64,000 nt of DNA. Origin: Ruminococcus flavefaciens ATCC 19208 (GTDB lineage: Bacteria > Bacillota > Clostridia > Oscillospirales > Ruminococcaceae). Shown piece after piece: positions 1 to 9,312 of this stretch; the first letter of the stretch is position 1, and every line of letters starts with the position of its first letter. Location of the stretch: contig NZ_KI912489.1 of NCBI RefSeq assembly GCF_000518765.1, positions 438,652 through 502,651 of the forward strand, written 5' to 3'. Made by a program: the position numbers and the translations under genes. The notes beneath the pieces were generated by a model. It did not search any database and had not been told where the DNA came from. It worked only from the letters and a program-made list of their open reading frames with translations.

Positions 1-63
1 TACCGCTGGGAAGTAATAATGCGTAATTTCAGTGATCTTATCAATAAAATCTGTGAGGAGTGA
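1..63 (+). CDS. C-terminal end of a gene cut by the window edge
   Basis: Frame 1 is open from the first base and ends at a TGA at 61-63, giving about 20 residues (ends NKICEE). It is followed after 9 bases by the ATG of the next gene, and its last bases supply part of that gene's ribosome-binding site. This spacing fits the same operon. The family cannot be recognised from this fragment. Given the glycosyltransferases downstream it may belong to the same glycan pathway, which is inference only. Confidence 0.5.
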   Translation, partial: YRWEVIMRNFSDLINKICEE

Positions 64-72
64 AGGTAAATA

Positions 73-2541
73 ATGCGATTTGCAGCGATCTGTTTCGGGG
101 GAGTGGTATTCTCCGTACTCAGCAGTGTAATGTGGTTCAAAAAGAAGAATATCATAGAGGGAGTGGTAATGGGTGTCGTCATGTGGTTCTTTGCTCATAT
201 ATTTGCCAGCATGGGACTATTTGTCATGGACAAGTACACCGTATTCCGTGCAGGCTGCGGAGCATTTGCTATAAGCGCGGCTGTGATGCTGCTTGTGCTG
301 TTTCTGCGCAGGAGCAAGCCGTTCAGGTGGCGTCACATATTCAAGAATGATTTTTCCATAAAGGATATGCTTATCCCCTTGATAGTATGTATACTTGCTG
401 TTCCCGTTGCAGCGCAGAAAAACGACTTTTTCGGCATGGGACAGGATCAGGGAGTATACCAGACACAGGCAATACTCTTTATGAACGGCGATACCAAACG
501 GCAAAAGGATTTTTCCGAGTATCACGAGCTTGAAAGCGAAGAGGAACGCGATCATTTCCTGTACGGTGCAAGGAATTATCTCAGAGGCTACGATCTCCCG
601 TCTGCCAATTATCCTGATACAGTATATGACTGGAACGTGAGCAGAGTATCGGGAATTTTTCATGGTATACCGACATATTCCGCACTTCTTGCCATGTGGG
701 GAACTCTTTTCGGCATGAGCAATATGCAGGACTTTGAGACGGTGCTTTTCATATGCTTTATATTCATCGTATACTTTGTGTGCAGGAATTTAAAGCTGAA
801 GCCTTCTTCCTGTGCCTGCGCCTGTGCAGCGGCGGCGTTTGCTCCCGTGATAATCTGGGCATCAAAGTCTGCACTGACAGAGATGGGACTTATCCTCATA
901 CCTTTGACCTTCCTTTACTTTATGACAGATGACGATGACCCGAATCACAAATGGCTGTCGGTAATACCCATAGCGGTATTCTGCTGCTATCACGTGTCAA
1001 TATACACAATGGTGCCCATGTTTGTGCTGATATACGGCGGAATGTACGTGTTCACAAGAGAGCGTCAGTACGCAGTGCTAATGCCTGTGACTGTACTTGG
1101 CTATCTTGCAAGCTTCTTCCTGATGAGGCACATACAGCCATTCTATACCATGAACAACTACAGCCCTGTATTTGTGGGGGGCATAGACGTAACGAATCTT
1201 CCTGTGGTAGTAACTGCATTATCGGCAGGAGCAGCGATCGCAGCGATACTGTTTGCGTTCATAGTAAAGAAGCGTACTAAAAAGGAGTTCAGCAGCATGA
1301 GATTTATTCGTGATGCAGCAGCTTCAAAGGGGTTTCTTATGCTTATGCGCCTTATGGTGATACTTCCGTGCTTATATATCACAGTAAGAGCGTTTATGAA
1401 GTACAGCAACTGGTTCAGCGCAAGCCACCTTGCATTATGGGGCTTTATCGGAAACGCAGGACTTGTTCTCATGCCTCTCGGAATGATATTTGCTGTAATA
1501 TACACAAAATATTTCGCAGAGCGTACGTCAAGGCTCGTGCTTTTCCTAATGTTCTTCTACTGCGTACTTGTATATTCCGCATTCCTGCGCTTTGATATAC
1601 AGTATTACTTCTATTACTCTCGTTATCTCGCACCATTTATCCCTGTTGCAGTTATTTTCAGTGTTGCGGCACTTGACCGTGCAGGCTGGAAGGTGATTGT
1701 ACCTGTTACTGCTGTCGGACTTATGTATCTTGTGAAGGTAGATAAATTCCTCATGCACAATAAGGACGACTCACGTATGGAATGGAGCATTATTGAGGAT
1801 ATTGCTGATTTCGTGGACGAGAGCGACTGCGTTGTAATATCTCCCACCTATGCGTCAAGGCTCTGGCTGCCTGTACGCAGCATGACAGGAGCAACTGTTA
1901 TCCCCGAGTATAAGGAGGATACAGATCAGATAAACAGATTAGCCCAAAGATACGGCAGAGTCATCGTTATCACTGATACTCCTCTGGACAAGGAGGAGTA
2001 CTCAACGGTATATTCCAACAAGATACACCATATCGAGGACGACGGCATGAATAAGAGCTGGCTGCTGCCGTTCCCTTGTGAATACTGGGTGACTGAGGAG
2101 GAGATCAGGGTATTTTCCTATGATAAATACCGCTTTGTATATACCGCAGCAGGCGACTATGATAAGATGAGCGGCGTATCACAGCTTGAAAGCTTTTTCT
2201 GCTGGACAGACAGCGAAAAGGCACAGATAGAATGCGGACTCTTGCCGGGAGATTATGATATAACTCTGGAGCTCGGAAGCGGAATTCCCCTTGATAAGAT
2301 CGGAAAGGACCGTGTTGAAGTGACACTTCTTCTGAACGGCGAGAAAATAGGAACAGATGTCATAACTCCCGAGAACATCTGCGGACCGCTCCATTTCAAT
2401 GCGGAAAGCGATCAGATAGAGGACGGGGATAATATCCTTGAGATACAGTGCCCTCTGTGGGAGGCTTCTGCATCAAATCCTGCTGATTCGCGTCAGCTCG
2501 GAATAGCGATAAAGTCGATAAGATTTTCGCCTGCAACTTGA
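73..2541 (+). CDS. Large polytopic membrane protein, GT-C glycosyltransferase-like
   Basis: This 822-residue protein has roughly a dozen hydrophobic segments between residues 1 and 560, followed by a soluble C-terminal region of about 260 residues. After the first membrane segments comes an extracytoplasmic loop with the acidic motif GQDQGVYQTQ (about residues 118-127). It resembles the DxD/DE-type loop that GT-C glycosyltransferases use to bind lipid-linked sugars. Family assignment rests on topology and this loop, not on a confident domain match. It heads a run of overlapping genes with a GT2, a GT4-like enzyme and a flippase-like protein, so a role in transferring sugars to a surface glycan is likely. 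A plain hypothetical membrane protein is the alternative. Confidence 0.6.
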   Translation: MRFAAICFGGVVFSVLSSVMWFKKKNIIEGVVMGVVMWFFAHIFASMGLFVMDKYTVFRAGCGAFAISAAVMLLVLFLRRSKPFRWRHIFKNDFSIKDMLIPLIVCILAVPVAAQKNDFFGMGQDQGVYQTQAILFMNGDTKRQKDFSEYHELESEEERDHFLYGARNYLRGYDLPSANYPDTVYDWNVSRVSGIFHGIPTYSALLAMWGTLFGMSNMQDFETVLFICFIFIVYFVCRNLKLKPSSCACACAAAAFAPVIIWASKSALTEMGLILIPLTFLYFMTDDDDPNHKWLSVIPIAVFCCYHVSIYTMVPMFVLIYGGMYVFTRERQYAVLMPVTVLGYLASFFLMRHIQPFYTMNNYSPVFVGGIDVTNLPVVVTALSAGAAIAAILFAFIVKKRTKKEFSSMRFIRDAAASKGFLMLMRLMVILPCLYITVRAFMKYSNWFSASHLALWGFIGNAGLVLMPLGMIFAVIYTKYFAERTSRLVLFLMFFYCVLVYSAFLRFDIQYYFYYSRYLAPFIPVAVIFSVAALDRAGWKVIVPVTAVGLMYLVKVDKFLMHNKDDSRMEWSIIEDIADFVDESDCVVISPTYASRLWLPVRSMTGATVIPEYKEDTDQINRLAQRYGRVIVITDTPLDKEEYSTVYSNKIHHIEDDGMNKSWLLPFPCEYWVTEEEIRVFSYDKYRFVYTAAGDYDKMSGVSQLESFFCWTDSEKAQIECGLLPGDYDITLELGSGIPLDKIGKDRVEVTLLLNGEKIGTDVITPENICGPLHFNAESDQIEDGDNILEIQCPLWEASASNPADSRQLGIAIKSIRFSPAT

Positions 2542-2558
2542 TAGAAAGGAATGTAAAT

Positions 2559-3533
2559 ATGAAGCTTATCATTCAGATACCATGCTATAACGAGGAGGAA
2601 ACGCTGGAGCTGGCATATAACGACCTGCCCAGACATATCGACGGTATCGACACCATCGAGTACCTTATCATAAATGACGGCAGCAAGGACAATACCGCAG
2701 CAAAAGCCCGTGAGCTGGGTTTTCATCATATAGTATCCTTCAAGCGCAATAAAGGTCTTGCAAAGGGCTTTATGGCAGGTATAGATGCCTGCCTCCACCT
2801 CGGCGCGGATATCATTGTAAATACAGACGCTGACAATCAGTACTGCGGTGCGGATATCGAGAAGATAGTCCGCCCCATACTCGACCAGAAAGCCGATATC
2901 GTAATAGGTGAGAGACCTATCGACGAGACAGAGCATTTCTCATGGAAAAAGAAGAAGTTCCAGCATCTCGGAAGCTGGGTAGTCCGTGTTGCATCGGGCA
3001 CTGATATCCCCGACGCTCCAAGCGGCTTCAGAGCCTATTCCCGTGACGCCGCTCTGAGACTCAACGTTGTGAACGAGTACACCTATACTCTTGAAACTAT
3101 AATACAGGCAGGCAATAACAAGACTGCCATGACCTCAGTACCCATAAGGACAAATCCTGAGACAAGACCTTCAAGACTTTTCTCAAGTATGTGGCGTTAC
3201 ATGAAGCGTTCATCAACAGTTATAACACGTTCCTTCGTTATGTATAAGCCTCTTAAATTCTTTATGTCTATCGGCTTCATACTCATGTTTATAGGTGCGA
3301 TACTGGGCGTACGCTTCCTCATACTCATGACAATGGGCGACGGCGACGGACATATCCAGTCACTTATCCTCACAGCCATACTCATAATGATGGGCTTCCA
3401 GACCATTACCATAGGACTCCTCGGAGACACTATCTCAGCAAACAGAAAGCTTCTTGAGGACGTTCAGTACAGAGTGAGAAAAATGGAATGCGGCAAGAGT
3501 GATGAGGAAATGAAGAATGAAAAGGCTGAGTGA
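2559..3533 (+). CDS. Glycosyltransferase family 2 with C-terminal membrane anchor
   Basis: The 324-residue protein has a GT2 fold at the N-terminus: IPCYNEEETL at the nucleotide-binding strand, INDGSKDNT, and the metal-binding TDADNQY motif near residue 90. Two hydrophobic helices lie near residues 230-295. This is the architecture of polyprenyl-phosphate sugar transferases (DPM1/GtrB-like), which load a sugar from a nucleotide donor onto undecaprenyl phosphate on the inner membrane face. The ATG at 2559 is preferred over an in-frame start at 2538 because AGAAAGGA sits 8 bases upstream. The 3' end overlaps the next gene by 17 bases, so the two are probably translationally coupled. The sugar substrate is unknown. 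Confidence 0.8.
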   Translation: MKLIIQIPCYNEEETLELAYNDLPRHIDGIDTIEYLIINDGSKDNTAAKARELGFHHIVSFKRNKGLAKGFMAGIDACLHLGADIIVNTDADNQYCGADIEKIVRPILDQKADIVIGERPIDETEHFSWKKKKFQHLGSWVVRVASGTDIPDAPSGFRAYSRDAALRLNVVNEYTYTLETIIQAGNNKTAMTSVPIRTNPETRPSRLFSSMWRYMKRSSTVITRSFVMYKPLKFFMSIGFILMFIGAILGVRFLILMTMGDGDGHIQSLILTAILIMMGFQTITIGLLGDTISANRKLLEDVQYRVRKMECGKSDEEMKNEKAE

Positions 3534-4494
3534 TATAAGGGGCAAGCGCATACTCTATGTGGCTACCAAAAACAGCGATTACCTCAGACTTGTGCAGGAA
3601 ACAGAGCTGCTCCGCAGGGGCGGCAACACGGTCACTGTTATAAGCTCGGATAAAAAGAGCTATTTTAAGCGCCTGCTGTACGTATACCGCAGACTGCTCA
3701 GCATCGACATGAACGACTATGATATGAGCTTCATAGGCTTTGCGCCTCAGCTTGTGATACCGCTTTTTCGCAGGAAGCTGAGAAAAAAGCCGCTTATTGA
3801 GGACTTTTTCATCTCCATGTATGACACTCTCTGCTGCGACAGGAAGAAATTCGGAAAAAACAGCTTTATAGGCGGTATCCTGAAGCTAATAGACAAGCGT
3901 ACTCTTGCGGCTGCCGACCTTGCAATATGTGATACAAAGGCTCACGGCAGATATTTCTGTAAGGAGTTCGGCTTTCCTGCCCACAAGATGAGCGTTCTGT
4001 ATCTTGAAGCCGACAAAAGCATATACTATCCGCGTGAAGCGCCGAAAAACAAGGACTTCACCGTGCTTTACTTCGGCAGCGTACTGCCATTGCAGGGCGT
4101 ATCCGTCATACTGAAAGCCATAGACCTGCTGAAGGACGAGAGCGGGCTCCGCTTCGTATTTGTTGGACCTCTCGGCAATAAAAATAAACGCACAGGCGAG
4201 AATATCACCGAATATATCAACTGGCTGCCTCAGGAGGAGCTTGCTGAGAAGATAGCAGGCGCAGACCTCTGTCTTGCGGGACATTTCGACGGCAGCATTA
4301 TGAAGGCAAAGCGCACTATTGCAGGCAAGACCTATATCTACCGCGCTATGGACAAGCCTGTGATACTTGGCGATAATCCTGCAAACCATGAGCTTTACTC
4401 CGAGGGCGATGAAGGCATATACTTCTGCGAAATGGGAAGTGCCGAGAAGCTTGCGGAGCTAATAAAGGAAATAAAGGACAAGAGCAGCTTATGA
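3517..4494 (+). CDS. GT4-like glycosyltransferase
   Basis: A soluble 325-residue protein with the two-Rossmann shape of GT-B enzymes. The N-terminal half begins with a strand (RILYVATKN) and the C-terminal half has the FGSVLPLQG, FVGP and ELYSEGDEGIYF segments typical of group 1 (GT4) transferases. It probably adds a sugar to a lipid- or glycan-linked acceptor at the cytoplasmic side. The start lies inside the GT2 gene with GATGAGGA just upstream, and its stop overlaps the following ATG by 4 bases. The donor and acceptor cannot be told from the sequence. Confidence 0.7.
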   Translation: MKRLSDIRGKRILYVATKNSDYLRLVQETELLRRGGNTVTVISSDKKSYFKRLLYVYRRLLSIDMNDYDMSFIGFAPQLVIPLFRRKLRKKPLIEDFFISMYDTLCCDRKKFGKNSFIGGILKLIDKRTLAAADLAICDTKAHGRYFCKEFGFPAHKMSVLYLEADKSIYYPREAPKNKDFTVLYFGSVLPLQGVSVILKAIDLLKDESGLRFVFVGPLGNKNKRTGENITEYINWLPQEELAEKIAGADLCLAGHFDGSIMKAKRTIAGKTYIYRAMDKPVILGDNPANHELYSEGDEGIYFCEMGSAEKLAELIKEIKDKSSL

Positions 4495-5414
4495 AAAAAG
4501 CACTGAAAATACTCGGCAATATCGTAATGATAGCGGCTCTTGCCTTTGTGGTGAAGAAGCTTCTGGACATGGATATAAGCTTTTCACAGCTCAGCGAGGG
4601 CAAGGTCTTATGTGCACTGCTGCTGTGTCTGGCGGTACAGACCGTCATAATAATCTGCTCCTGTTATCCGTGGCTGGTGTTCACAAGGTCGCTTTCGGGA
4701 CGAAAGATACCGTTTTCAACGGCAATGCCTGTGTATACTCAGTCTAATCTGTACAAGTACCTCCCGGGTAATGTATTCCAGTATGTGGGACGAAATCAGC
4801 TTGCTTCGGATATGGATATAAGTCATGTTGACGTAGCCTGCGCAACTGTGCTGGACGTTCTGTTCTGCGTATTCTGGACGGCTGTCATATCCATGATACT
4901 TCTTGGCGGACGAATAGCCGAGCTTATGGCAGAATACGGAAGAAACCTTCTTATCGTAGGTGCTGTGGGTGTAGTTCTGCTGATACTGCTGACAGTTTTG
5001 ATAAAGCTGAAATTCAAGGATAAGCTGAAGTCATATTTATCACGCTATTCAAAGGCTTTTGCAAAAGAAAACCGCCCGATGCTCCTGCGCGGAGCCTTCT
5101 ATTATCTGCTTCAGAACGCAGTATCGGCGGTAATGTATTTCGTATGCCTGAAACTCATAGTGCCGCAGGCGGACACAGGTGAACTTATAGCTCTTACGGG
5201 AGCTTTCATGTTTGCGTGGATAATCGGATTTGTAACTCCGGGAGCTCCCGGCGGTATCGGTATACGCGAGGGAGTAATGCTGTTTGTCTGCGGAGACAAT
5301 TTCGCGGACAGGATAGTGCTGTTCGTGCTGGTAATGCGGATAGGCTCGGTATTTGCAGACGTAGCGTCATTCGTTATCGGCAAGATATATGGTAAAGCTC
5401 ATAAGAGCCTATAG
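4491..5414 (+). CDS. LPG synthase-type / flippase-like membrane protein (UPF0104)
   Basis: The 307-residue polytopic protein has about 8 membrane segments. Near residue 250 it has the family signature GFVTPGAPGGIGIREG, the conserved PGGxGxRE loop of the lysylphosphatidylglycerol synthase transmembrane family (MprF N-terminal domain, AglD, UPF0104). Members are thought to flip or act on lipid-linked substrates. The start ATG overlaps the GT4-like stop (ATGA). As the last gene of this glycan cluster it could translocate the lipid-linked product, which is inference. The gene is followed by a small palindrome and a strong terminator. Confidence 0.75.
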   Translation: MKKALKILGNIVMIAALAFVVKKLLDMDISFSQLSEGKVLCALLLCLAVQTVIIICSCYPWLVFTRSLSGRKIPFSTAMPVYTQSNLYKYLPGNVFQYVGRNQLASDMDISHVDVACATVLDVLFCVFWTAVISMILLGGRIAELMAEYGRNLLIVGAVGVVLLILLTVLIKLKFKDKLKSYLSRYSKAFAKENRPMLLRGAFYYLLQNAVSAVMYFVCLKLIVPQADTGELIALTGAFMFAWIIGFVTPGAPGGIGIREGVMLFVCGDNFADRIVLFVLVMRIGSVFADVASFVIGKIYGKAHKSL

Positions 5415-5438
5415 TAGGGGACGGCGCCTCGACGTCCC
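5413..5438 (+). repeat. GTAGGGG-type palindromic element (divergent copy)
   Basis: Starting in the stop codon of the preceding gene, GTAGGGGACG is followed by a short spacer and CGTCCCG, so GGGACG can pair with CGTCCC. It has the same framing as the TGTAGGGG...CCCG hairpins at 15431-15585 and 29996-30178. Confidence 0.5.
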
Positions 5439-5467
5439 GATGGATAATCACATGATATATACATGAA

Positions 5468-5493
5468 AAAAGCAGTCCATTCGGACTGCTTTT
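5468..5493. terminator. Bidirectional rho-independent terminator
   Basis: AAAAGCAGTCC pairs with GGACTGCTTTT around a 4-base loop (11-bp stem). It lies between the plus-strand glycan operon and the convergent zinc-ribbon gene, with T-runs usable on both strands. Confidence 0.85.
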
Positions 5494-5500
5494 AGTTTTA

Positions 5501-5731
5501 TTATGGCATTGTTTTGTTGAGTTCATCGAGAATATCCAGTGTCCTTATTATTTTGCTGCAGTGTCTGCACTGCCAGTCGCAGTCGCTTTTCTTTGCTTTT
5601 TTATGAAGCATTTCCAGTTCACTGCCGCATATCGGGCAGGGAGCGCCTTCGCAGCGCCAGAGCTTTTTCAGAAATGTGAGGATTTCCTTTCGTGAGTGCA
5701 TTTTTAGTTCGTTTAGTGTTATCTTTTCCAT
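5501..5731 (-). CDS. Small zinc-ribbon protein
   Basis: A 76-residue protein with two cysteine pairs, CPIC near residue 32 and CRHC near residue 55. This is the spacing of a treble-clef/zinc-ribbon metal site. The rest is basic and helical with no signal peptide. It is preceded by GAGGA 9 bases before the ATG. The function is not recognised; such proteins may bind nucleic acid or protein partners. It lies downstream of metH on the same strand with a 51-base gap, so it may be read from the same transcript. Confidence 0.6.
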   Translation of the reverse strand: MEKITLNELKMHSRKEILTFLKKLWRCEGAPCPICGSELEMLHKKAKKSDCDWQCRHCSKIIRTLDILDELNKTMP

Positions 5732-5782
5732 GATATTATCCTCATAAAAGGGCAGAAATGTTGATTTTCGGGCGGATAGTAC

Positions 5783-8158
5783 TCAAGCACCGTAGACCTT
5801 TGAAGCTATATCCACGGTCTGTTTTGCGTCCTTTGCGTAGTAAGTAGCATTTATCTGCTCGGCGTAGGAAGCCGTGAGAACAGCTCCGCCCACAACTGTC
5901 TTGCACTCGGGGTACTTCTCGTTGAGCTGACGTATAGTCTCAGCCATAGCACCGAGGGTAGTAGTCATAAGCGCGGACAGTCCCACAAGGCTGACCTTGT
6001 TTTCGATAGCGGCATTTACAATAGTTTCGGGCGGTACGTCCTTTCCTAAGTCTATGACCGTGAAGCCGTAGCTGTCAAGGAGCACTTTTACGATATTCTT
6101 GCCGATATCGTGTATGTCGCCGTGAACTGTTGCAAGCACCACCTTGCCCTTGGATACGCTCTCGCTGTTTGCAGCCGAGAGCTTTGTCTTTATGACCTCG
6201 AAACAAGCCTGAGCTGCTTCTGCTGTGAGTATGAGCTGAGGCAGGAATATCTTGCCCTTTTCAAATTTAGTACCAGCGTTGTCCAGTGCAGGTATAAGGT
6301 ATCCGTTGATTATCTCCATAGGGTCAACGGTATTCATAAGCTCCTCGGCAGCCTTTACGGCATTGTTTTTCAGACCGTTCTCAACTGCGTACATTATATC
6401 GGGAGCACCCTTGTCCTGCGCAGGTGCAGGAGTCTTCGGAGCACTGTCGTCCTGTGCGTAAATGCTTATGAAATCCGCGGAATTTCGGTCGATTCCCGCA
6501 AGAAGCCTGTAAGCTCTTACAGCACCGATGATACCTTCAATATTCGGGTTGATGATAGGCAGAGTAAGACCGCTGTGAAGAGCCATTGTAAGGAAGGTAC
6601 GTGTTATGAGCTCACGATTTGGCAGACCGAAGGAAATATTGGATACACCGAGAACGGTGTTGAGTCCAAGCTCTGTCTTTACTCTGTGGAGAGCGTTAAG
6701 AGTTTCCATAACGCCGTCCTGCTCGGCAGAAGCCGTCAGTGTAAGGCAGTCGATGAAAACGTCCTCCTTGGGTATGCCGTACTCCATAGCTCGGTGGAGT
6801 ATTTTCTCCGCAATAGCAAAACGTCCGTCGGCAGTTTTCGGTATACCGCCCTTGTCCAGAGCAAGACCGACTACGGAAGCACCGTATTTCTTTACGAGTG
6901 GGAGTATAGCTTCGAGGGAGTCGTCCTCACCGTTTACCGAGTTTACAATAGGTTTGCCGTTGTATACTCGCAGACCTGCTTCAAGCACCTCGGGGATAGT
7001 GGAGTCGAGCTGCAAAGGAGTGTCGCATATGCTCTGTATAGCCTTTACAGCAGTTACCATCATTTCCTTTTCGTCTATGCCCGGGAGTCCCACGTTTACG
7101 TCCAGTATCTCCGCGCCTGCGTGAATCTGTTCAACAGCCTGACCGAGGATATAGTCCACATCGTGAGCGAGGAGAGCCTCCTTGAAGCGCTTTTTGCCTG
7201 TTGGGTTGATACGTTCACCGATAACTCGGGGCTGATTGATATTTACGCAGTTCACAGCGGAACAGGCGATACTTGCACGGACTATCTTTCGCGTCTGACG
7301 CTCCATGCCCGAAAGTGCATCTATCATAGCGGATATATGCTGCGGAGTAGTACCGCAGCAGCCGCCGAATATAGTAACGCCTGCATTTGCCAGCTTTACG
7401 GCACTTGCAGCAAAATCATCAGGATCAACGTTGTATTCGTTTGTAACAGGGTCGGGGAGACCTGCGTTAGGCTTGGCAATAACAGGGAGCGTAGTCAGTG
7501 CGCATATCCTGTCGAGAACAGGGAAAAGCTCCTCAGGTCCGAGAGAGCAGTTTACTCCGATAGCGTCTGCGCCCAGACCTTCAAGAACAGCTACCATGCA
7601 CTCGGGAGATACACCTGTAAATGTACGCATATTCTCCTCAAAGGTCATAGTTACAAGAATTGGCTTGTCCGAGTTTTCTTTTGAAGCAAGAACAGCAGCC
7701 TTGACTTCGTACAGGTCGGTCATAGTCTCGATTATTATAACATCGGCTTCTTTGCCTGCGAGGACAAGCTCTTTGTATACGTCGTAGGCTTCCTCGAATT
7801 TCAGAGTACCCGCAGGTTCGAGAAGCTGACCTATAGGACCTAAGTCAAGAGCTACAAGAGCATTTCCTGCGGCAGCTTTACGTGCATTCGCAACGCCTGC
7901 CGATACAACTTCTTCTACGGTATGACCGCTTTTTGCAAGCTTGAAGCGGTTGGCACCGAAGGTATTCGCGTAGATTATGTCTGCACCGCTCTCAACATAA
8001 AGGCGGTGTATCTTCATTATAGCCTCAGGATCTGTGATATTCAGGAGCTCGGGAACGTGCTCGGTCTTGATGCCGTGAGCCTGAAGCATAGTGCCCATAC
8101 CGCCGTCAAGAAAGACGAAGCTGTTGTTTTCAAGCAAAGAAAAGAATTTATCGGACAT
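5783..8158 (-). CDS. metH: Cobalamin-dependent methionine synthase, short form
   Basis: The enzyme transfers the methyl group of 5-methyltetrahydrofolate to homocysteine through cob(I)alamin. Domains in order: the homocysteine-binding barrel (GGMGTMLQ near the start, zinc ligands in GVNCS and GGCCGTT), the pterin-binding barrel (ERINPTGKKRF), the cobalamin cap, and the B12-binding domain with GDIHDIG (ligand His near residue 683). It ends at about residue 791, so the C-terminal AdoMet reactivation domain of the long E. coli-type enzyme is absent. The start at 8158 is chosen because AAGGAG lies just upstream and the homology begins there. An in-frame extension to 8305 lies inside pheA and is not family-like. 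It begins 13 bases after the pheA stop, so it is cotranscribed with pheA. Confidence 0.93.
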   Translation of the reverse strand: MSDKFFSLLENNSFVFLDGGMGTMLQAHGIKTEHVPELLNITDPEAIMKIHRLYVESGADIIYANTFGANRFKLAKSGHTVEEVVSAGVANARKAAAGNALVALDLGPIGQLLEPAGTLKFEEAYDVYKELVLAGKEADVIIIETMTDLYEVKAAVLASKENSDKPILVTMTFEENMRTFTGVSPECMVAVLEGLGADAIGVNCSLGPEELFPVLDRICALTTLPVIAKPNAGLPDPVTNEYNVDPDDFAASAVKLANAGVTIFGGCCGTTPQHISAMIDALSGMERQTRKIVRASIACSAVNCVNINQPRVIGERINPTGKKRFKEALLAHDVDYILGQAVEQIHAGAEILDVNVGLPGIDEKEMMVTAVKAIQSICDTPLQLDSTIPEVLEAGLRVYNGKPIVNSVNGEDDSLEAILPLVKKYGASVVGLALDKGGIPKTADGRFAIAEKILHRAMEYGIPKEDVFIDCLTLTASAEQDGVMETLNALHRVKTELGLNTVLGVSNISFGLPNRELITRTFLTMALHSGLTLPIINPNIEGIIGAVRAYRLLAGIDRNSADFISIYAQDDSAPKTPAPAQDKGAPDIMYAVENGLKNNAVKAAEELMNTVDPMEIINGYLIPALDNAGTKFEKGKIFLPQLILTAEAAQACFEVIKTKLSAANSESVSKGKVVLATVHGDIHDIGKNIVKVLLDSYGFTVIDLGKDVPPETIVNAAIENKVSLVGLSALMTTTLGAMAETIRQLNEKYPECKTVVGGAVLTASYAEQINATYYAKDAKQTVDIASKVYGA

Positions 8159-8171
8159 TTTCTGCTCCTTT

Positions 8172-9296
8172 TCAAGAGAAAGTTTCGTTTTTGAAGGTGC
8201 CGATGCAGCGGAAATCCTCAAGGTTTTCCTCAAGGTCGCGCAAAACGGCTTTAACATTCGGGTCGGACATTTTTCCGCTGAAATCGAGGAAGAACATGAC
8301 ATCAAAGCTTCCGTCGCGGATAGGACGGCTCTCGATCCTGAGAAGGTTCATGTTGTTAACGAAGAATTTGGTCAGCAGACGGTAAAGACTACCTTCCTTA
8401 TGTGGGATAGTGAGCATTACGGATACTGCGTCGGAGTCCTCTGCCACCTGCATATCCTTTGCTATGATTATGAACTGAGTGCGGTTGATAGTACAGTCTG
8501 CAATATCACGGGCGATAACTTCAAGCCCAAGCTTTTCGGCGCAGTCTACCGAGCATATAGCAGCGATAGGCTCATTGCTGCTGAGCACCTTTTCCGCAGC
8601 AGTTGCGGTATTGCTGTATTCGTGCTTTTTCAGCCCTGTTTTGCTGAGGAACACCTCGCACTGAGAAAGAGCCTGCCTGTGTGAGTATACGCAGTTGATA
8701 TCCTCTATTTTTGTGCCCTTTTTGGCAGCAAGACAGTGATTTATCTCCAAAGTTACCATTTTTACGATGTAGAACGGGTATTTTGCCATAAGGTCGTAGG
8801 TGCTGTCAACAGAGCCTGCGGTGGAATTCTGAACAGGGAGTACACCATAGTCGGCTTCACCCGACTGAACAGCCTTGAATACCTCTTCAAATGAGGGATA
8901 GAAGGTGAATTCCCTGTCTCCGAACACTTTCTTTGCAGCAGCCTCGGAATTAGCTCCCGAAGTGCCCTGACAGCCTATTTTCTTAGCACCCGCAAAGTCG
9001 GGAGAGATGTATGTATAGTCATTGGATTCTTCAAGTATGGTACGGTTCTGCAATATTTTGCTTATGTCCATGATAGTGGTGAAAAGCGCAGCTGTGCCAT
9101 TTTCGAGATTTTTATCATTAGTCAGCTCTGCGATGCGGTCGATGACCTGCTGTTCACGTCCGCCCTGAAAGACGGGCATATTATGCTCCTTCTTGTAGTC
9201 TGCCACACCCCTGCAAAGCTCCATGCGCTTCATAAAGAGTGAAAGGATTTCGCTGTCTACATCGTCGATGCCGTCGCGAAGCTGTTTAAGATCCAT
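8172..9296 (-). CDS. pheA: Bifunctional chorismate mutase / prephenate dehydratase
   Basis: This 374-residue protein makes phenylpyruvate for phenylalanine synthesis. Residues 1-85 are an AroQ-type chorismate mutase helix bundle (LRDGIDDVDSEIL, R and K residues of the active site). Residues about 110-285 are the prephenate dehydratase domain (GTSGANSEAA, VLPVQNSTAGSV, SNTATAAEKV). Residues about 290-365 are an ACT domain with the ESRP phenylalanine-binding motif, so feedback inhibition by phenylalanine is expected. GGAGG lies 7 bases before the ATG. It is the first gene of a pheA-metH transcript with a good promoter at 9410-9438. Confidence 0.93.
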   Translation of the reverse strand: MDLKQLRDGIDDVDSEILSLFMKRMELCRGVADYKKEHNMPVFQGGREQQVIDRIAELTNDKNLENGTAALFTTIMDISKILQNRTILEESNDYTYISPDFAGAKKIGCQGTSGANSEAAAKKVFGDREFTFYPSFEEVFKAVQSGEADYGVLPVQNSTAGSVDSTYDLMAKYPFYIVKMVTLEINHCLAAKKGTKIEDINCVYSHRQALSQCEVFLSKTGLKKHEYSNTATAAEKVLSSNEPIAAICSVDCAEKLGLEVIARDIADCTINRTQFIIIAKDMQVAEDSDAVSVMLTIPHKEGSLYRLLTKFFVNNMNLLRIESRPIRDGSFDVMFFLDFSGKMSDPNVKAVLRDLEENLEDFRCIGTFKNETFS

Positions 9297-9312
9297 AAAA
9301 ATACCTCCGATA

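Noticed and set aside
6110..7684. A 524-codon open frame on the plus strand
   Set aside because: It lies wholly antisense to metH, whose motifs are intact. The translation is rich in Cys, Tyr and Ser with no family likeness, as expected of a shadow frame.
8159..8305. Longer N-terminus for MetH
   Set aside because: The extra 49 codons lie inside pheA, have no MetH likeness and no ribosome site, whereas AAGGAG precedes the start at 8158.
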